Notes: generated by a model from the sequence alone, not told the origin. Counted from the first letter of the stretch, positions 11,837 to 24,100 are shown. The stretch: DNA of 64,000 bases from Panagrolaimus kolymaensis (GCA_028622995.1 JAJQJQ010000003.1:2728001-2792000), one strand, 5' to 3'. Numbers and translations: made by a program.

Positions 11837-13952
11837 ATGGCATCTCGAATGAGGTTTGCTTTTAGATTACTCATACCACCATTACATTACATAACTTAAA
11901 TTAACATCCGGTTTCAGAACAACGGCTCCAAATTTATATGATGCATTTTATATTTTTGAGCATAATACTGACGCTTGTGGAACCTCTAAAGTTGATTTAA
12001 TCAAAAAGTATCCATCAGATATCGATGATACAAATAGCCTGGGACCAATAAAAAAATTTTGTTTTCCTAAATCTAATACTAACTGGTGTGTTATTAGCAA
12101 AAATTTAATTTTGTAATTTCCATTCATTCAGGGATTCGTCCGATCCAGTAGCATTTTTTACTTTTACATTAACGGATGGACAAGGATTATTTACATTTGG
12201 TCACTGTCGTTTCTCACCTTCAAAACGTACGTGTATGTGTATTTTAAGTGCTTTACCAGATATTGCTTTTTTTAAATATACTTTGGGATATATTTCCATA
12301 GCTCAAGTAAGTCGGAATCCATGATTTCAATTAATAAAACTTTGAATTGCAGCCTATTCAAGTTGATAAATGTTTGCAATATCTTTATCATACCCAAATG
12401 CCAACGGATGAGCAACCAGTCAAGTTTTCGGATTTGGCATTTTCTTCATCAGTTCGTGATTTTAATAAATATTTTTCTTCCTTCAATGAAATGGAAGTAA
12501 TATTGCTTTTTAATTCATTACAATATTCGTCCATACATATAATTTCTTTATATGCAAGGTTTGAACACATCATATTTTTACTCTTTAAAAATATTTTTTA
12601 TTTAGCATGTTAAAAGAAAGACGAATTGTTATCACTGCTACTCGATTAGATACTTTAACAAATTGTACTTATGGAGCTTTAAAACTTTTATATCCCTTCC
12701 AATGGCAAAGTATATTTGTTCCAATTTTACCATCAGATTTAATAGATCAGCTCATGTAAGCAGCGATTTATTATATAATGTGTCATTAATTAATGTATTT
12801 CAGGGCGCCTATGCCTTACATTATTGGTGTTCCTAAAGAAACTTTAAAAGATGCGGGTGAATTATCACAATACGGTGAAATGGTTGTGCTTGATATTGAT
12901 GAACAAGTTTTTCTATCTGATACTGATGATTCGCTTCCTGCTCCCATTTTTAAATATCTTTCAAAACAATTAAAAATTAAAGATAATGCCCCGGTTATGA
13001 GCCCAGATGTTTTAATTCGAACTTTTATGAAAGCTACTATAATTATTTTTGGGAGATACAGGAGTGGACTTTGTAAAGCAGGTATTCAAAGTCTTCTTTT
13101 AGGCTTTTTTATTGATTGAATTCCAGATTCCCAACAAAATGCAAAGATAACATGGGATAAACAGCGCTTCATCGAAGCTCAGCCACCCGATTTTCGTGCA
13201 TTTGCTCAAATGTTAGTTTGCGAAGAAGGTGTACAATATTTTGAACGAGTAAACTTTTTTTCCCCAAATAAATTATGTAGTTAATAAAAAATTTTAGTTT
13301 ATTGATGAAAAATTAGAAGCTTTAAATAATGGGATTGGATCAAATGAGGAGTTTGATCGAATGTTAAGAAATGTGGATGATTATTATCAAGAGGCATTGG
13401 ATGCAAGTCGTAATTTTAAAGATTCGATTCAAGGCGTTGTTTCTGGAGTTAGTTCAAAAGCTTTTTGCTTTTATAAAATTCATTTTTTAGGTAAAAAATA
13501 ATGCCAATGCTGTCATTGTTTCTTTTAAAGATACTGTTCAACAAACATTGAAAAAGAAATCAAAAATTAAAATGCGTAAAATGAAAGGAGTTCCAAAGGC
13601 GCCTTACAGTTTTGCTCCACCAACATTACCATCTCCTGAAAAACAACCAACATCTTTAATCCCATTAAAAAGACCTTCAAGCCCAGATGTACATTTAATG
13701 CATTTTGATAATAATGAAGATTCGTTTGTTCGATCATTCTTAACTGATTCTCGACCAGCTTCTTCATTTTCTCAACAAGCCAGTTCATCCAATAGTGATT
13801 TAATGTCAGTGAATTCGAACAATAGCTCAACCAATCCATTTTTAAAAATGATCAATGACCTTCCAACAACAACAAATCCTTTTATCAAACCCATTGAAAG
13901 CAGTACCAATGTTGTTACTCCATCTCGTGAACTATGGGAAAAATTTGAATAA
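11837..13952 (+). CDS. DENND1: DENND1/connecdenn (C. elegans RME-4 type) DENN-domain Rab35 GEF, 575 aa
   Basis: Nine exons (11837-11853, 11918-12085, 12132-12306, 12353-12558, 12606-12755, 12804-13081, 13127-13248, 13298-13447, 13491-13952) join in frame to 575 residues. DENND1 proteins activate Rab35 on clathrin-coated vesicles and early endosomes. The start MASR parallels human MGSR. The uDENN segment has IKKFCFP (human LTKFCFP); the core has LYASMLKERRIVI (human LYASMLYERRILI), a SIFVPILPSDLID stretch and APMPYIIG (human APMPYLIG); the dDENN region ends near residue 380. The C-terminal tail is disordered and carries two NPF tripeptides at about residues 537 and 551, the ligand for EH-domain endocytic proteins, which suits a clathrin adaptor role. 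The first coding exon is only 17 nt. A polyadenylation signal AATAAA is near 14131. Confidence 0.93.
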
Positions 13953-14409
13953 CTTTCATAGAATTAAATTATTATTTTTTACTGGTCTAAAAACAAAGCA
14001 TTTTATATATAGTCAGTATTATCTTTGGTCATTTTTTAATCAAAATCTTTCTTTTCTGGTCACTTTCATTTTTTTTTTCCGCATTTTTTTTATCTGACTA
14101 TTATTTTTCCATTTTAAATATTAACCATAAACAATAAAATTACTTTTTTTTAAATTTTTATACCATACTTAGACGTCGTTATGACCTGAGTTGATCAAAC
14201 AAGACGATCTTCTTTCAGTTGCGTTTGTGGAGCTACACACAAAAAAAAAAACTAAAATTTATTGAAATACAACAGGAGTCAGAGACTGAACACAATTCTT
14301 AAACTAAAATCAAGACAAAAAATAAAACAAGTCAACAAGACAAATTAGGCTAGGAAGAGAATCTTCCAGACATTCAATTCAAGATCATGGGAAGGTGCAT
14401 TTGTGTTGT
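13953..14409. other. Convergent 3' intergenic region
   Basis: This holds the 3' untranslated regions of DENND1 (plus, AATAAA near 14131) and of the 141-aa gene (minus). I see no further gene. Confidence 0.5.
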
Positions 14410-15187
14410 TCAGGCTACAACATTCTTGTCAACTTCCTAAAAAAATTTTACGATCACACTAATCATCTTTTATAAAAATTAAATAAAATTACTTTTTTTG
14501 AATCAGCGTTTTTAAATATTGATGTGAACCAATTGTAGCCTCTGCGTAATCTACCTGGGTTTTTAGCCTAAAAATTAAAAAAAAATTAACTTGAAATAAA
14601 ACTTTTGACCGAAATACTTTTAATTCACGAGCTTCTTTTTTATTTTTTCTTTGCGGCGCATTCGTTTGTTTCAAGTTAGGATCTATGAGCTGCTTATGGT
14701 AAGGGAACCAGTCTTTTTGCTCGAGGAGCAATTTAGAATGCTAAAGGATGAAAATAATTAAATGTATTTTATTAATAAATAAAACTCTTACGCCTAATAA
14801 TGGGATTGGTTTATGTTCATCACCATCGCCATAGCGGTCATTTGCTTCAGCAGCCGCAATACGGCTTTCTTCGGATTGACAATGGGCTTGATCCTAAAAC
14901 TTTTGCTTTTTTAATTTGCTCAAAATTAATTTTTTTGATATGAGTCCAAGTCTACTATTTTTTTTGTACAAGTGTTTTTTTAATAAAGTTTATCATCACA
15001 CAATCCCTTTTTTTTAAACCTTTATTCTTAAATCAATCAAATGTAGGGACCAAGATAGTATTTTCTATTCATTGTTTAAAAAACATACATGTTTTCTTTC
15101 ATTTCTTGTCCATGGAATGGCAGCATTATTCACACCACTGTCTTCAGATAATGATGAGGGAGGCCATCCGCAATCATATCCACTCAT
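14410..15187 (-). CDS. Conserved-looking protein of unknown function, 141 aa, five exons
   Basis: Exons at 15187-15089, 14893-14792, 14740-14618, 14567-14493 and 14436-14410 all end and start in phase 0 and give 141 residues from MSGYDCGWPPSS to KNVVA. Every intron is GT...AG with a TTTAG-type acceptor. The product is hydrophilic, with no signal peptide or membrane segment. It has an N-terminal Ser/Pro region, an EESRIAAAEANDRYGDGDEH helix, WFPYHKQLIDPNL, a Lys/Arg-rich patch (QRKNKKEARELK) and GYNWFTSIF near the end. I do not recognise the family. The fourth exon is also open in another frame, so the last 34 residues are less certain. A TTTTTTAG acceptor only 16 nt before the ATG supports a real mRNA start. 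Confidence 0.55.
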
Positions 15188-15810
15188 ATTTAAGCTTATA
15201 TTGCTAAAAAAGTAATTAGAAATTAACTTCGTCAAATAAAACAAAAAAGGGGAAAGAGAGTAAAAAATATTAAAAAAGACCTTAAAAAACACAACAATTA
15301 TGTTTTTCACGTTTAAAAACAGACGGCATTTTTATTTCAAAATTACTAAAGGAAAGGCGAGAATTAAAAAAAATGTGGAACAATGGGGTATTTTTGGCTT
15401 TGAGGTTTAAAAAGTATTAAAAAGTAGGTTTTGGATAACAAAATATTCTTAAAAATTTCTAATATCGATCGATATTGAATTTGATGGATGATGAATGAAA
15501 AAAAAGTTATAACGGTTTTCTTTTTTTTGTCTTTCAAGCTTTTTTCTGGCTGGTTTATTGTTTTTTTCAAGCGGCAAAATAAATGTGTAACAAAAAACAA
15601 AGCAGAAAAGAAATATTTGGAGAGAATTCTTTTTCGCTTATTTTTTTATTATAAACAAAAAAGTAAGGTGTTTTTAATATTTACATTTGTATTCACAAAA
15701 AAAAGCAAATTAATTTTTTACTGTGAGTTTAAGTCGTCAACTTTGTTCAAAAATGCTTTTCTAAATTTTTTCCTTTCGTTTGACAATTTTGGTTTTTGAG
15801 TTTCTTGAAT
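15188..15810. other. Intergenic, upstream of the 141-aa gene
   Basis: T-rich sequence between the 141-aa gene and the retroelement insertion. Open frames here are low-complexity Phe/Lys-rich shadows. No gene, repeat or promoter element is apparent. Confidence 0.4.
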
Positions 15811-15815
15811 GAGTT
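15811..15815. repeat. Target-site duplication, left copy (GAGTT)
   Basis: GAGTT directly precedes the left LTR and recurs at 18112-18116 directly after the right LTR. Five bp is the usual duplication length for Ty3/Gypsy-type integrase. Confidence 0.85.
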
Positions 15816-16000
15816 TGAAGAGGAATAAGACGACGGATAACAACAAATATTTATTAAACGATAGCCACTGGCTAAAACACAGATACAAACTAACAACTAA
15901 CTAAAAAACCTTGCAATCATTCCAAGCATCAACTGAGCGCGAGAGAACGCTTTCGCGCTAAGACTTATGCATGCAAGCATAATGGTGTCTTTCCTCATCA
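15816..16000 (-). repeat. 3' LTR (left copy), 185 bp
   Basis: Begins TGAAGAGG and ends CCTCATCA on the plus strand. On the transcribed (minus) strand it contains AATAAA within GTTTAATAAATATT, a polyadenylation signal. The last 14 codons of the element's open frame, including the stop, lie inside this LTR. Confidence 0.92.
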
Positions 16001-17721
16001 CGCCCCCAAGCTTCAAAGCCACCATTCTGATTCATTTTGAAGCTTCGTTCATTGCATGTCATTGATGGATGAAACGTGGGATCCCCACTTCCTTTGAACT
16101 TAATTTTCACAGATTGTAAGTTCCTTACAACTGCCTTGCTTTTATTCAGATAATTTCCTTTGGAACTTTGATCAACTTCAAGGCTTCGCTTTCCACTGAA
16201 ACTTTGTCCAAGCTTAGCTACATGATAATTATTTTCGACAACTTTGAATTTGGGATGACTGAAATCACGAGCTTTTCCAATTTCTTCTTTTGGCGTTGCT
16301 AATTTTCCACGATGCAGACGATCGATACTTGATTCATGTTTCACATCTTGTCCAGATGCTACTAGCTTTCTACGACGAGGAACATGCCTTCCTTTTACCT
16401 TCCCTTGCATGTGACCCACATGCACCTTCATATTCTCTTTGGCTTTACATGGATTTACTTCAAGCATATTCAAAAAATCAGCTTTTTGGTTTACTTTGTC
16501 TTTCCGACACATCTTCAGCTTGCTCATCCAATCTCTACCGAACAAGGAAATCCCTTGTTGGACAACAGTTAGAAGTAGCTTCTTACAGTCATGTTTCACC
16601 TTCACTTCAACTTCGCATATACCAAGAACCTTAATGTTACTGCCACCATAACCTTGAAGATAACGCTCTGATTCGTGCAACTTTGGTTTCCCCAAATTGC
16701 TCCATACCTTCTCATTTACCACGGTCAGCGCTGCGCCGGTATCATATTGAAGCTTCAATTTGCGATTGTTTATATAGCATTCCACCATTATCGGTGGTAC
16801 ATATTCTTGCATTTCATCATCTTTCGACGATACTGTTAGCATTTCCAATTGTACAAGATGTCGATTCGACTCTAGCTTTACATACCCAATCCCAGGCTTT
16901 CTTCTCTCTTCCTCTCCGGAAGATGACGATTTTTCATTTTCATAAGAATGCCTCTTATTATTGCAACATCGAGCATAATGTCCTATGCCTTTGCATTTAT
17001 TGCATCTTCGATCCTTTGCAGGACAATTTTCACGACTTTGTTGATGGTTCCCATCACAATACTTGCATTTCTTGTAAGCATGGCCGATTACATTTATACC
17101 GAAAGAATTTGAATCACTTGTTGCATTACCTTTGATAATCTGTGATGCGCTTTTACATTGTTCAAAACTCATGGCCATTCCCCGAGCTTGATTCATTGTC
17201 GTCATTGCCTGCGACGGTGTCATTAAAAATCGACGAAGTTCATCACTTTCAAGACCTCTTAAAGTTGCCATAACTCCTAGCTCTTCTGCTGTCATACTTG
17301 AAATTTTGCATTGACCAAGCATTTGGCTCATATACAGGAAGTATTCTTCCACTGATTGACCAGGTTGCTGCTTTTCATTGAAGAATCTCACTCTCATCGA
17401 GAAGAGATTTGCCTTATTGGTGCATTTATCTTTCACAATCTTTAACAAATCTGCATATGTCTGCTTTTCTGGTGCTTCAGGATACATCCAATCGATGATC
17501 TTCTCAAGCATTTCGGATCCTATATGCTGCAATAAAGCTCTAACCTTTTCTTTGTCATTAGCATCTGTGTAGTTCTTAGCATCGAAATACATGTTCAGTT
17601 GGGTTTCCCAAACGTCAAATCTTGTTTTACCATTATAAGCTGGTGGAGGCCACACTGTCTCAGTTGGCGGTATCATCGTTGTTGTCTTCTTATCCTCTTG
17701 CTGCATCAACTTTGATTCCAT
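15958..17721 (-). CDS. Retroelement Gag-protease polyprotein, 587 aa, no polymerase
   Basis: A single uninterrupted frame starting MESKLMQQED. Residues about 30-190 are a Gag capsid-like helical region (FDVWETQLNMYF, SVEEYFLYMSQML). Two zinc knuckles follow at about 219-253: CKYC...H...C and CNKCKGIGHYARC, the pair typical of K02A2.6-like Ty3/Gypsy Gag. An aspartic protease follows, with QYDTGAALTVV (catalytic Asp about residue 327) and the downstream SLFGRDWMSKL flap-side motif near 392. The remaining 185 residues are Lys/Arg-rich and I cannot assign them; they occupy the place where reverse transcriptase should start, so this is either a remnant of the 3' end of pol joined by internal deletion or a new tail. 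The frame ends inside the 3' LTR. Confidence 0.9.
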   Translation of the reverse strand: MESKLMQQEDKKTTTMIPPTETVWPPPAYNGKTRFDVWETQLNMYFDAKNYTDANDKEKVRALLQHIGSEMLEKIIDWMYPEAPEKQTYADLLKIVKDKCTNKANLFSMRVRFFNEKQQPGQSVEEYFLYMSQMLGQCKISSMTAEELGVMATLRGLESDELRRFLMTPSQAMTTMNQARGMAMSFEQCKSASQIIKGNATSDSNSFGINVIGHAYKKCKYCDGNHQQSRENCPAKDRRCNKCKGIGHYARCCNNKRHSYENEKSSSSGEEERRKPGIGYVKLESNRHLVQLEMLTVSSKDDEMQEYVPPIMVECYINNRKLKLQYDTGAALTVVNEKVWSNLGKPKLHESERYLQGYGGSNIKVLGICEVEVKVKHDCKKLLLTVVQQGISLFGRDWMSKLKMCRKDKVNQKADFLNMLEVNPCKAKENMKVHVGHMQGKVKGRHVPRRRKLVASGQDVKHESSIDRLHRGKLATPKEEIGKARDFSHPKFKVVENNYHVAKLGQSFSGKRSLEVDQSSKGNYLNKSKAVVRNLQSVKIKFKGSGDPTFHPSMTCNERSFKMNQNGGFEAWGRDEERHHYACMHKS

Positions 17722-17909
17722 GGGAATAAAACACTTTCCGTGTTATAGCTTTAATGCCTAAAGCTCAAACTTGCTTTGATGCACTTGATTTTCTCTTCGG
17801 AGTTTCTTCTTGAAGAAAAACTTGTTCCAAGTTTTCTAATATCAGGGAAGACCCTTTTTTGCTTCGCAAATTAACCTTGTATCCAAGATTAAAGCAGGAT
17901 CAAATCACA

Positions 17910-17925
17910 ACACTCCTCGTCACCA
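17910..17925 (-). other. Candidate tRNA primer-binding site
   Basis: On the minus strand, one base after the 5' LTR, the sequence reads TGGTGACGAGGAGTG. A primer-binding site beginning TGG pairs with the CCA end of a tRNA. The tRNA species cannot be decided by eye. Confidence 0.55.
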
Positions 17926-17926
17926 C

Positions 17927-18111
17927 TGAAGAGGAATAAGACGACGGATAACAACAAATATTTATTAAACGATAGCCACTGGCTAAAACACAGATACAAA
18001 CTAACAACTAACTAAAAAACCTTGCAATCATTCCAAGCATCAACTGAGCGCGAGAGAACGCTTTCGCGCTAAGACTTATGCATGCAAGCATAATGGTGTC
18101 TTTCCTCATCA
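17927..18111 (-). repeat. 5' LTR (right copy), 185 bp
   Basis: Matches the left LTR over its full length with no difference I could find. It should hold the element's promoter on the minus strand. Confidence 0.92.
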
Positions 18112-18116
18112 GAGTT
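18112..18116. repeat. Target-site duplication, right copy (GAGTT)
   Basis: Pairs with 15811-15815 and defines the right insertion boundary. Confidence 0.85.
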
Positions 18117-21100
18117 GAAACCATTTTTTGAAGTTGGTTTCTTATTTAAAGAAGAAAGTTTTTTTTTCTCGCTTATTTTTGCAATATAATTCATTAGTAG
18201 GATTTAAAAAACTAATGTATTCTTCGAAATTATAGCTTCTTTAAATGACTTTTTAAATGGACTTCTTCTCATGAGAAATTTGTCATGTTAATTTTTCTAA
18301 CGAATTTTTTGAACAAATATGATTGAAAAAATTTCTTTGAGTTATTGTTAAATAAAAATAGCGTTGATCTATGGGAAAAGAAATAATTCCCAAACAAAAA
18401 ATATTTTGCTCAACGCTATCTTTTATCTAACTTTTTTTGGAAGAAATTTTGGCAATGTATAATAATAAAAATCTTTTCAAAAATTAGAATGAAAACAATA
18501 GCATTAGTATAATATTTTTTTTGTTTTTGAAACCGTATGCGCAGCATATGCCAGCACGTTGTCTTGTCGTCCTCGATGGCGGGGCCTGGTCATCAAATGA
18601 TTTATTTTTATTGCAGAATATTATTCTCTGCTCTTGGTCCGAGATTGAATAGAGATGGAATGAATACTACTCCAAGCTGTCATTATTATTGCGCTTTTGA
18701 CAAATTGCTTTATAAAGAAAACTTTAGTTTTTTCTAAAAAATATGGTTTATTGTTTTTTCTTCCAATTTTTTAGTTAAAATTTTTTTGGAGAATGTTTTA
18801 GTTTTGCCAGAGGGTTTTTTAGTCTCGGAAACTTATGAATTTTGGTATTGTTTTACTACTGTAGTTTTCAAAAAAAAAAAAGATTTTTCTGCAATGCATC
18901 AATTATTTTTTTCTTTCAATCGTATATATTATTATCGACCTTTCTTGTGCCAAAATAAAGTAAAAAAATGACGAACTTCAACCTTGCTCTCACTATTGGA
19001 TTTTTTCACATTTTTACCTTTCAATAAAAAAATTGATGATAGAGTCGATTTGTAATTGTGACGAAAAATAAAAACAAAAAGATTTTCAATAGAGCCAGCA
19101 CCATTTGGTTGGCTTTTTTTGTTGTTGTTTCCATCGATGGCAATTTGCGTTTCTTTTTTTATACTTCACAATTGAAAGTGTTGTCAAGCTTCTTCGTACT
19201 CTCTTTTTTTCTTCTTCTTGCAAGTTGTACGCTAAAAAAATAAATGTTTTTAGGGAGACAACTCTGCTCCTGCCACCGTGCTTGACTGAAGCGCTGCTGC
19301 CTAATTAGAATTGTTCAGAAAAAAAAGAAGGAGGGCAAACACTTAGGCTGCTTGTGAAGTAGCAGCCTATGTATGTAAAAAAAATAAGTATTTACACATA
19401 GTCTTTTTTTCTTTTCTTCGTGTTTATTAACCTTTTTTTTATATTCTAAAAATGTCAATTTTTTTCTATAATTAATTATAACTCAAAAAAATATTTTCAA
19501 CTTGTAATGGATGAATAAAAGATAGCCGCCGCCTTTGCCGATGCCACTTGCTTGTCATCAATACTTACTATAAGGGTCATGCTTTGAGCCTCATTTTTCA
19601 TTTTGGTGGTGATGGCGCTGCTAAAGCTTTTATAACACTGTCACCATACACATTGAAACTCAATTCGCAACCAGCTGAGTCTTTTTTGCCGGTTTGGCTT
19701 GGTTAAAAAAAGAGTAGCCACTGTTGTTGTTTTTCTTCATGCTACAAAATGGCATTTTTTCTTTTGCGCATTGGTGCCGTTCTTCTCCTCATTTGTTCTT
19801 CTTGTGGCAGTAGTTCGTAATTTTTTTTATGTCGTCGCCTTTTTTTCATTCAAATACGAATGAACCCTTTCAATTTCAAGGAAGGGTTCATTTTATTTTA
19901 TTTTATTTTGTTGGCTAAAATAGCAAATTATGTTTCCTTTTACCCGTTTTTTTCTTGTTGTTGTTCGCAATCACATTTAGTTGATGAATTTTGTAATGTA
20001 TTTTCGTTTATCTTCGAAGAAAAAAATGCCATTTCAATAGAATCTTTTATTTTTTTCTGTTTCTTTTTTCCAAAGCATTACGTTTCACTGTTGTTGTAAC
20101 CCTTTCTTTTTTATGTTCCTTTTATTCTTCGAAATCATGCAAAAATATATGACAACAGCAGGCAGGCATCAACGGCTCGCAGAAAAAGTTTTATTTCCAA
20201 AAAAAAAATATGGGAATAAAGGATTTTTGCGCCATTTAAGGTTTTTATATATAACTTAAAAAAAGGACGACACTCTCCAATCATTATTCCTCAAGACAAA
20301 CATGTATTGTTGTTCAGCCACGGGAAAAACCTTTTCTTTTTTTCCGGAGGCAGGGGTCAATTCCATTAGAACGCGGATCAATGAGTTGCGCATTTTTTTT
20401 CTCTCTCTTCCCAAATAAAAACGTTTTTAGAGAGCTGCGGCTACTGCGTAAGAGAAAAATGACATTGGTTAAATATAAAAAAAATCAGTAGTGACCAGAC
20501 ATTATGGCGCGTTGACAACAACGTCCATCTTTGTCATTGTCCTCCATATATAACCGGTGTGCTCACCATTGCTATTACTACTATGTATTGCCTGTGCTTT
20601 GCTTTGCTTTATTTTACTTGAAATTGCGCGCCGTTCCGTTTGTTGTTGTTGTATTTTTGGGTTTGGTGTGTCCCTTTTTGCTTGCGCAAAAGAGGAAAGC
20701 ATTTTTTCCTTCTTTTTCTCATTCATTGTTTTCGTTCATCCAAACTTACCACCAACCATCATCAATCCTCAGCGGGCATCATCCGTCCCAGGCAAAACTA
20801 TTTATCGGCCAATAAACTTTTATTTTTTTAGTTTTAAACATTATTTATTCTTTCACTAATTTAAAGCCTTCATTGTTAAATATTATTTTTATATTAATTT
20901 TTATCACTTAATGACCAATATTTTATGTTTGTTTTTGCCCCCTATTTGTAACATTTTATTTGTTTATAAACCTCCTTTGACCGCTTCTTCTTTTTTTGCT
21001 CCCATAGTGCTTTTTTGTGTTGATAACATTAAGATGATACCAACTTTCCCACCATTATTAAATCTTTTATTTTTTTTCTTCTCCCAATTTCGAAAAAAAG

Positions 21101-24100
21101 TCAAATTTTCGCCTTGATGAATTCAAAAAAGGTTTCTTTATTTCTTCCAGTTTACTGAATGAAGGACGCATTCTCGTTTTATTTTTTATTATATTTTTTT
21201 TTCAAGCGAGTAAAGTCTAACGCAAATTTTTAAGTATCCAAAATGCTATGGTTTTTTTTCGCTTCAACGCTCGCTTGCTTGTCTATTGCCACATTCGACC
21301 ATATTGTCGTTGTTGGTCAAGCTTTTGCAATAATAGAGATCCTCAATTTAATGGTTTTTTCTCCTTTAAATAAATTACTCTTGAAAAATATGGGAGCAGA
21401 AATTAATCAAAATATTGCTTTCTCATGTTGGTCGTCGTCGGCTTTCTATAAAAACACAAAATAAAATAAAAATCATACATTTGCTTTTTTGGAGTGTTAA
21501 TTAGTGAAATGAATGAAATAAAAAATTTGCATGGAAAAACCTTTGGGGTGTTACAACAACAATTGTTGATTTCCACTTGTTCTTCTCGTCTCAAATATCA
21601 TAGACCTTTTGTATTCTTTATTTGACCGCTACTCATTCAACAAAACTATTGTTTTGTGTTGCGTTCAAACAAATAACATTCAAAAAAAGAAAATAGAAAA
21701 AAGAAAAAAGGACTTTTTATTTTCCATGACTTTTGTATGGTTTATGTTTATTTTTCTGTTGGGTTTTGAAGATGAAATGATTCCAATCTCTTATCACATA
21801 CCATTTTAATTCCCTTGTTGAAACTTCTTGTTTTTTTGTTTTTTGGAGCTTTCAACATCGATTATGAGTTTTTTTTGTTGGAGGAAGAACGGCTGAAAAA
21901 AGGCCGTGGAGTAGCCCTTTAATTTTTTTCTTTTCATTCTTCGGACTCTTCCTTCCTTTTATGAGGTTGCAAAAAAACCTTCTCTGACTTCACCCTTTTT
22001 TTCTTTTTTTGCGTGCATCACTAACACTAACTTCTCAAGTTTGCTTGCTTGTTGCTCCACCCTTTTTATGCATCTTCTTCTATTTTTTTTTCCATCCGGT
22101 GGTTGATGTGAGTGAGAACTGCCACTGCAATTGCTTTAAAGAAAACTTTATTTTTTACTTTTCCTTCGGAATTCATTTTATTTTAACAAAATACTTTTGA
22201 CCTGGACTTGTTACAAAATATTTTTAATTTGAAGCTTTTTTTTAAACACAAATGTTATTTTGCTTTTTTGTTATGGAGTTTTGTGTTCTTATGTTTTTTT
22301 GCATATCAATGCGCGAATTGCATTAACAAAGGAATGAGGAGAGTCCTCAAGGGACTCACTCCCAGACTCCTTAAAAGAAGTTTCTTCTTATTCTTGTCGA
22401 CAGTTTTTTTTTCTTCCGCGTATGCTTTTTTTACACCATACTTAACAAATGAATTATGTTTTTTCTCTTGTTTTTCTCTCGTGTTTGTTATGTTAAATAT
22501 TTATTTTATTTTAAATTTTTTTAGCAATCTATAATCCTGGAGAAGAAAACGAAAAGTTTTTGATAGCCCTTTTTTGGCGCATTTTTTGTCCATTTTGGAC
22601 GTTATTCATTTCCGTCACATTTTTTTATATTTTTTAAAGAAATACTTTGACATGGCGATTAAAATTTCATATTTCCAACAAATATTTTTTCTTATATATT
22701 TAGTATATTTTATTCCAACAGCTTATGGATTTAGTAAGTTTCGGTTTTATAGCTTTTATAAATAGAAGGGGAATAGAATACAGACATGAAGTGCTAAGAT
22801 GTGGTTTCATGTGTCGTTTCACTTGACAGCGATTGTCAGTTTTTCTTACATTTTTCTGACTTTTTGTCACTTCCGTTTTTACTCAATAATAATACTCATA
22901 ATTGTTCTTCTCTTTTCACCCATAGTGAAAGAGATATAGATATTTATCGATGTTCTCAATCTTTTTTTTGCGCATGTACAGCGACTTTTGAGGTGCCATT
23001 AATCTAAATCTTTCATCTCTTTCCTCTTATTTTTTTTTATTCGGGTTCATATTAATGTCCATTTTTAATGTCATACTTTTACACTTCCACTTGCATTCAT
23101 AACGATGATACAAGCAAGCAAGAAAAATACATATAAAAATATATAAAACTTTTTTTATTATTATTGTAAACAGCCATTCCTCTTTTTTGGCCGAAAAAAA
23201 TTGATCAATCGATGAAACCATTACAAGCTAATAACTCATTGATCACATGAGTAGAAAAACATGAAATTGAATCATGGAAAAACACCTCCTAGCTTCTATT
23301 TTTTTGCTCTTATCACTTCACTTTTTTTCGATGCACTAGCAATTAACTGTTTTTTTATTATCTTTCTTGAGAAACCAAAAAAACCTTTCTCTCTTGCAAT
23401 GACCGTGTGAAAGTAAACACAAATAAAAAAGGAAGTAGCAAATACAAGATTTTCTAATTTTTTTTTCCGCCTCTTTTTCATTTATGTTTAGGTAAGTGAT
23501 TAACCACCGAGAGGGACTACTTTTTATTTTTTGAATGGATGAAAATGTTGCGTATTGTTACTTACTTACTTTTAGTTTTTCTTTTGTTAACGAAAAATCC
23601 TTTTTTAATATAATTTTTCACTTAAAAACTAAACTAAAAAAGGAGTTTAAGAAATGGGAAGGAAAATGGATGCAAAAATATGTTGAATTTCTGAAAATAT
23701 ACTATTTTACTGCTGTCAATGCATTTATTTTACCGGATGCTCATCTTGCTAGTTTTTCTCTATGCTAAAGCTGTTGAAATGAAGTAATTTGTCTTCTTCT
23801 CTAAAAAAGAAGCGGTCAGGACTTCTTCGTTCGTTTCATTCATTTTCAAGAAAAAATTCTACTAAAATGTTGAATAGAAATTTTTGGGAATGAGTGAGCT
23901 CCGTTGTTAGCTTTTTTGCCTTTTAACACAACAAGAAAAAAGAAAATGAGGATGAAAAACTAAAATAGGAGACGACAAGAAAAAGGAAGAACGGCGTCGC
24001 ATGAAGGCGATGCACCAGCGCAACTCGATTTTCTTTGAGCAAAAATACACTCATTCTATTACTCGTCTTCTTTCTCTTCTAATTTTTTTTGCAATCCAAT

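Larger units (their letters stand above)
15816..18111 (-). mobile_element. Non-autonomous Ty3/Gypsy-type LTR retrotransposon, 2.3 kb, recent insertion
   Basis: The element is bounded by two 185-bp direct repeats that begin TG and end CA and that look identical base for base, and it is flanked by a GAGTT duplication. It lies in minus orientation: the primer-binding-site candidate is just inside the right LTR and a G-rich polypurine tract (GCTTGGGGGCG on the minus strand, near 16001-16012) abuts the left LTR. The 1.9-kb interior holds one open frame for Gag and protease; no reverse transcriptase, RNase H or integrase is present, although autonomous elements are about 5 kb or longer. It probably moved using enzymes from a full-length relative. 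Identical LTRs and an undamaged frame mean insertion was recent. It sits in the intergenic tract upstream of robo. Confidence 0.93.

Noticed and set aside
16290..17572. Several plus-strand open frames of 60-150 codons opposite the retroelement
   Set aside because: They are antisense shadows of the intact Gag-protease frame and show no domain of their own.
18537..18737. 66-aa frame in a less AT-rich patch with an internal TTGCAG acceptor, considered as a 5' exon of robo
   Set aside because: No donor joins it in frame to the signal exon at 24961, which already begins with a good signal peptide.
22337..22365. Short inverted repeat GAGTCC...GGACTC, considered as a microRNA hairpin
   Set aside because: Only six paired bases with weak flanking pairing; no known microRNA sequence recognised.
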